Source of the DNA: Rhodospirillales bacterium
GTDB taxonomy: Bacteria > Pseudomonadota > Alphaproteobacteria > Acetobacterales > Acetobacteraceae
Direction: 5' to 3'
Assembly: GCA_903644035.1 (NCBI GenBank)
Contig: CAHJXG010000306.1
Location: 1-7,040, forward strand
Length of the DNA: 7,040 nt
This document shows positions 4,868-7,040 of this stretch, piece after piece (positions within the stretch are counted from its first letter, which is position 1; each line of letters begins with the position of its first letter). Made by a program: the position numbers and the translations under genes. The notes under the pieces were generated by a model that did not search any database, was not told where the DNA came from, and saw only the letters and a program-made list of their open reading frames with translations.

Positions 4868-5875
4868 CTACTTGCGCTCTGGGTTGGCGCCGCTGACGTT
4901 GGTGCCCAGCGTCTTGTCCACCGCGCGGCTCGCCATCGTGCCCGGCGGGTTGCTGCCGGTGCCGTCGGGGGCGTTGGCGCCCGGGTTGGCGCCGCTCACG
5001 TTGGTGTTCAGCGTCCGGTCGACCGACCCCGCCGCACCGGTTCCCGTGGTGGTGCCGCTGGTCACAGCGCCGGTCCGGCCGGCGGTGCTGTCCTCGACCT
5101 CGACCTGGGTCTTGCGCACGGTGTCGTGGACCGTCTCGACGCGGTCGGCCACCTCCTTGCGCACCCCGATCTCCTCGACGATGCGGGTCTCCTTGCTGAC
5201 GACCGCCTCCTCGTTGGTGGCGCGCGCCTCGATCGTGCGCTCCTGGAAGGCGGCGAGGTCGGCGGGGGTGGCGGCGCGGTCCACCGGGTGACGCTCGACC
5301 GTGACCCGCTCCTGATGCAGGGTCACGTTCTCCTCGACCGGCGTCTCGACGATGTAGGAGCGGACGCGCACGCGGCCGCCCTCGACGGCGCGCTTGCCGA
5401 CCACCAGCCGTTCCTCGACCACCTGGATCGCCTCGTCCCGGCCGGCCGCGGGCACCGTGCCGGCCGTGGCGGTGCGCAGGCTGTTATGGGCGGTGGCGTC
5501 GTAGCCGGTCCAGCCGGACTTGCGCCACTCGGTCTCCTGCGCGTCGAGGTCCATGGCGCCGGCGTGCTCCAGGATATCCGACGCACGGTCGATCTGGCTC
5601 TCATCCGCCTTGACGTTCAGCAGGATGGCGCCGCGGCGCATGCCCTCGGCATAGGCGTAGCGGTCCTCCTCGGGCAGCATCAGGCTCTTGAGCGAGGCGA
5701 AGAAGCCCTTCTCTTCATAGGGACGCGCCTGGTCGTAGCCGGCGTCGGTCACGCCGGTTCCGGGACTGGTCTGGATCGCCGAGCGGTTCAGGCCCAGCTC
5801 GCTTGCAAGCGCCTGCTCGGCACGTCCCGCCTCGCCGCGGGTCTTGAACATGGCCGTCAAAGTGCGTGTCGCCAT
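4868..5875 (-). CDS. DUF2382 (YsnF/AvaK-like) stress-associated protein
   Basis: A 335-residue soluble protein. Residues 1-38 resemble the N-terminal beta-alpha unit of general-stress (YflT/17M-like) domains: RTLTAMFKTRGEAGRAEQAL, then LGLNRSAIQ. Residues 69-120 (EEDRYAYAEGMRRGAILLNV through DILEHAGAMDLD to EWRKSGW) match the segment that normally precedes DUF2382. Residues about 148-260 are the DUF2382 domain itself: VVEERLVVGKRAVEGGRVRVRS, then PVEENVTLHQERVTVERHPVD and KETRIVEEIGVRKEVADRVETV. The tail (262-335) is a low-complexity Gly/Thr/Ser/Asn region with two near-identical 15-residue repeats. Members are often linked to stress or stationary-phase responses, but the molecular function is unknown. 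There is no signal peptide or membrane segment. AAGGAG seven bases before the ATG fixes the start. TACAAT on the minus strand (5897-5902) might be a -10 element but has no matching -35. It lies 167 bases downstream of the BrkB-type gene, with a hairpin between. Confidence 0.92.
   Translation of the reverse strand: MATRTLTAMFKTRGEAGRAEQALASELGLNRSAIQTSPGTGVTDAGYDQARPYEEKGFFASLKSLMLPEEDRYAYAEGMRRGAILLNVKADESQIDRASDILEHAGAMDLDAQETEWRKSGWTGYDATAHNSLRTATAGTVPAAGRDEAIQVVEERLVVGKRAVEGGRVRVRSYIVETPVEENVTLHQERVTVERHPVDRAATPADLAAFQERTIEARATNEEAVVSKETRIVEEIGVRKEVADRVETVHDTVRKTQVEVEDSTAGRTGAVTSGTTTGTGAAGSVDRTLNTNVSGANPGANAPDGTGSNPPGTMASRAVDKTLGTNVSGANPERK
4880..5026 (-). repeat. In-gene direct repeat encoding the 15-residue tail motif
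   Basis: Bases 4880-4924 encode AVDKTLGTNVSGANP and 4982-5026 encode SVDRTLNTNVSGANP. The units are 102 bases apart and differ at three residues. Each is preceded or followed by Gly/Pro/Asn-rich linker. This looks like an in-frame tandem duplication within the C-terminal tail of the DUF2382 protein. Confidence 0.8.
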
Positions 5876-5917
5876 CGGTCGTCTCCTTCAGGGATGATTG
5901 TAACGTCAAGCCGCAAA

Positions 5918-5941
5918 CGGCCGGGCCATGGGCCGAGGCCG
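5918..5941. other. Imperfect hairpin between the BrkB-type and DUF2382 genes
   Basis: CGGCC (5918-5922) pairs with GGCCG (5937-5941), and inside it GGCC (5924-5927) pairs with GGCC (5931-5934) around ATG, with a small internal loop. It lies about 100 bases past the stop of the membrane-protein gene on the minus strand. It could be a weak terminator or a leader structure of the DUF2382 gene. Confidence 0.28.
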
Positions 5942-6042
5942 TCGCCGGTATCGCGGAAGCCAATCTTCTCCGTGCTTGATGTTAGAAGCCATTACACGCG
6001 AGACCCGCTTGGGTGCCGCGCCGAGGGGATCACGATTCCGTG

Positions 6043-7040
6043 TTACTCAGCGGCCACCGTGTCGGCCTTCCTGGCGCCACGGTGGCCCGGCGCCTGCTCC
6101 GGCCCGGTCGTCGTGTCGCGCGCCGTCTGCTGCTCCGTCTCCGCGTTCAGCTCGGCGCCGATCAGCACGATGGTGGCGGACAGCCAGATCCAGGTGAGAA
6201 AGCCGACGACCGCGCCGAGCGAGCCGTAGGTCTTGTCGTAGCTGCCGAAATTGCTGACGTACCAGGAGAAGGCGACCGAGCCCGCCACCCACGTCACGGC
6301 CGCGAAGCCGCCGCCCCAGCTGACCCACTGCCAACGCGCGCGCTCCCGGCTCGGCCCAAAGCGGTAGATGCACGCCAGCAGGGCCGCGAGGGCCACCAGC
6401 ATCAGCGGCCAGCGCAGGATGCGCAGCATCAGGTCGGCGGCGTCGCCCAGGCCGATCAGCCCGAGCACGATGGGCACCACGACGACGGCCGCCATCGCCA
6501 GCAGCACGAACACGATGCCGCCCAGGGTGAAGGCGAGCGTCACCGCGGTGCGGAGCAGGAAGCCGCGCTTCTCGTCCTCGCCGTAAACCACGTTCAGCGC
6601 GTCGAACAGGGCCTTGGTGCCCTGGTTCGCGCTCCAGAGCGAGGTGCCCAGCCCGAGCACCGCGGCGAAGCCCAGCGCCTTGCTGCCATTCGCGGTCAGG
6701 CTGTTCACCTGCTCGGTGATGATCTGCATCCCGCCGCTCGGCACCACGCCGGACAGGGCACCCAGGTTGTCCGAGATGGTGGCCGGGTCGGCAATGAGGC
6801 CATACAGCGACACCAGGGCGGTCAGCGCGGGGAAGAACGCCAGCAGGGCATAGAAGGTGATGCCGGCCGCCTCGGTCAGCAGCCGGTCGCTGGAGACCTT
6901 GGCCGCGACCCGCTTCGCGATGGCCCACCAGCCGCGGGCCGGGATGTCCGACGGCTTTGCGGCGTCATGCCCCGACGACGCCTGTCCGGCGCTGCCGGGC
7001 GACCGCGCCGCGCCGGCGGGCCGGTTCGCGCCCGGAGCCA
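6043..7040 (-). CDS. YihY/virulence factor BrkB family membrane protein, N-terminus beyond the window
   Basis: An integral inner-membrane protein of the YihY/BrkB family, with 331 residues visible before the TAA at 6043-6045. Reading inward from the right edge, the first ~40 residues are Pro/Ala/Gly/Ser-rich and probably disordered and cytoplasmic. GWWAIAKRV (6907-6933) and DRLLTEAAGITFYALLAFFPA (about 6826-6888) then form the typical family entry. Later landmarks are WSANQGTKALFDALNVVYGE, several long hydrophobic helices, and the conserved ending YGSLGAVVGFLTWIWLSA with IGAELNAE, consistent with about six membrane segments. A polar tail of about 30 residues follows. Family members were once annotated as ribonuclease BN in error; BrkB of Bordetella was tied to serum resistance, and a transport role is suspected but unproven. 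No in-frame ATG occurs in the visible N-terminal part. The GTG at 6813 lies inside the first conserved helix region, so it is not the start. Confidence 0.96.
   Translation of the reverse strand, partial: APGANRPAGAARSPGSAGQASSGHDAAKPSDIPARGWWAIAKRVAAKVSSDRLLTEAAGITFYALLAFFPALTALVSLYGLIADPATISDNLGALSGVVPSGGMQIITEQVNSLTANGSKALGFAAVLGLGTSLWSANQGTKALFDALNVVYGEDEKRGFLLRTAVTLAFTLGGIVFVLLAMAAVVVVPIVLGLIGLGDAADLMLRILRWPLMLVALAALLACIYRFGPSRERARWQWVSWGGGFAAVTWVAGSVAFSWYVSNFGSYDKTYGSLGAVVGFLTWIWLSATIVLIGAELNAETEQQTARDTTTGPEQAPGHRGARKADTVAAE

Noticed and set aside
5876..6042. EcfG-type general stress promoter (GGAAC with CGTT) before the DUF2382 gene
   Set aside because: An AACG (CGTT on the minus strand) is present near 5902, but no GGAAC lies at the required spacing.
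5126..6229. Plus-strand open frame of 367 codons opposite the DUF2382 gene
   Set aside because: It is antisense to a well-supported gene with a strong ribosome binding site, and its translation has no domain.
1..7040. CRISPR array, insertion sequence, phage genes or defence system
   Set aside because: No regularly spaced repeats, transposase, integrase, terminal inverted repeats or defence-type domains were found on either strand.

Overview
The window is a piece of a very GC-rich bacterial chromosome. Third codon positions are almost always G or C, starts include GTG, and several leaders carry clear AGGAG-type ribosome binding sites. The gene set (a CUT2-type sugar importer, a YihY/BrkB protein, a DUF2382 stress protein, YjbQ, a PRC-barrel protein) and the style of the small secreted proteins suggest an alphaproteobacterium, perhaps Acetobacteraceae or a related Rhodospirillales/Methylobacterium-like lineage. 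The taxonomic placement is inference from gene style only.

Layout. From 1 to 1543 on the plus strand lie the 3' end of a sugar ABC transporter ATPase (RbsA-like) and its RbsC-like permease, translationally close and clearly one operon. All the other confident genes are on the minus strand. Read in their own direction (right to left) they are: a YihY/BrkB membrane protein that runs off the right edge (6043-7040), a DUF2382 (YsnF/AvaK) protein with a repeat-bearing tail (4868-5875), a 95-residue helical protein (3945-4232), YjbQ (3486-3932), a small secreted protein (2891-3280), a secreted PRC-barrel protein (2476-2814) and an alpha/beta hydrolase (1559-2245). The hydrolase converges on the permease with only 15 bases between the stop codons.

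The 635-base stretch 4233-4867 has no gene of ordinary size. It holds two weak plus-strand candidates for tiny membrane proteins (4420-4544, apparently frame-broken, and 4619-4795). It ends in a perfect 14-bp hairpin that would suit a terminator between convergent transcripts.

How the genes may work together. The minus-strand set looks like an envelope/stress neighbourhood: two exported small proteins, a PRC-barrel fold, a DUF2382 protein and a BrkB-type membrane protein. No pathway can be read from it. Only the 95-residue gene and yjbQ (12 bases apart) look tightly co-transcribed. No phage, insertion sequence, CRISPR array, tRNA, rRNA or defence system is visible. The less ordinary signals are a Ser in place of the Walker B Asp in the transporter ATPase, a spaced direct-repeat element on both sides of the two secreted-protein genes, palindromes in two leaders, and the two sub-threshold membrane ORFs.
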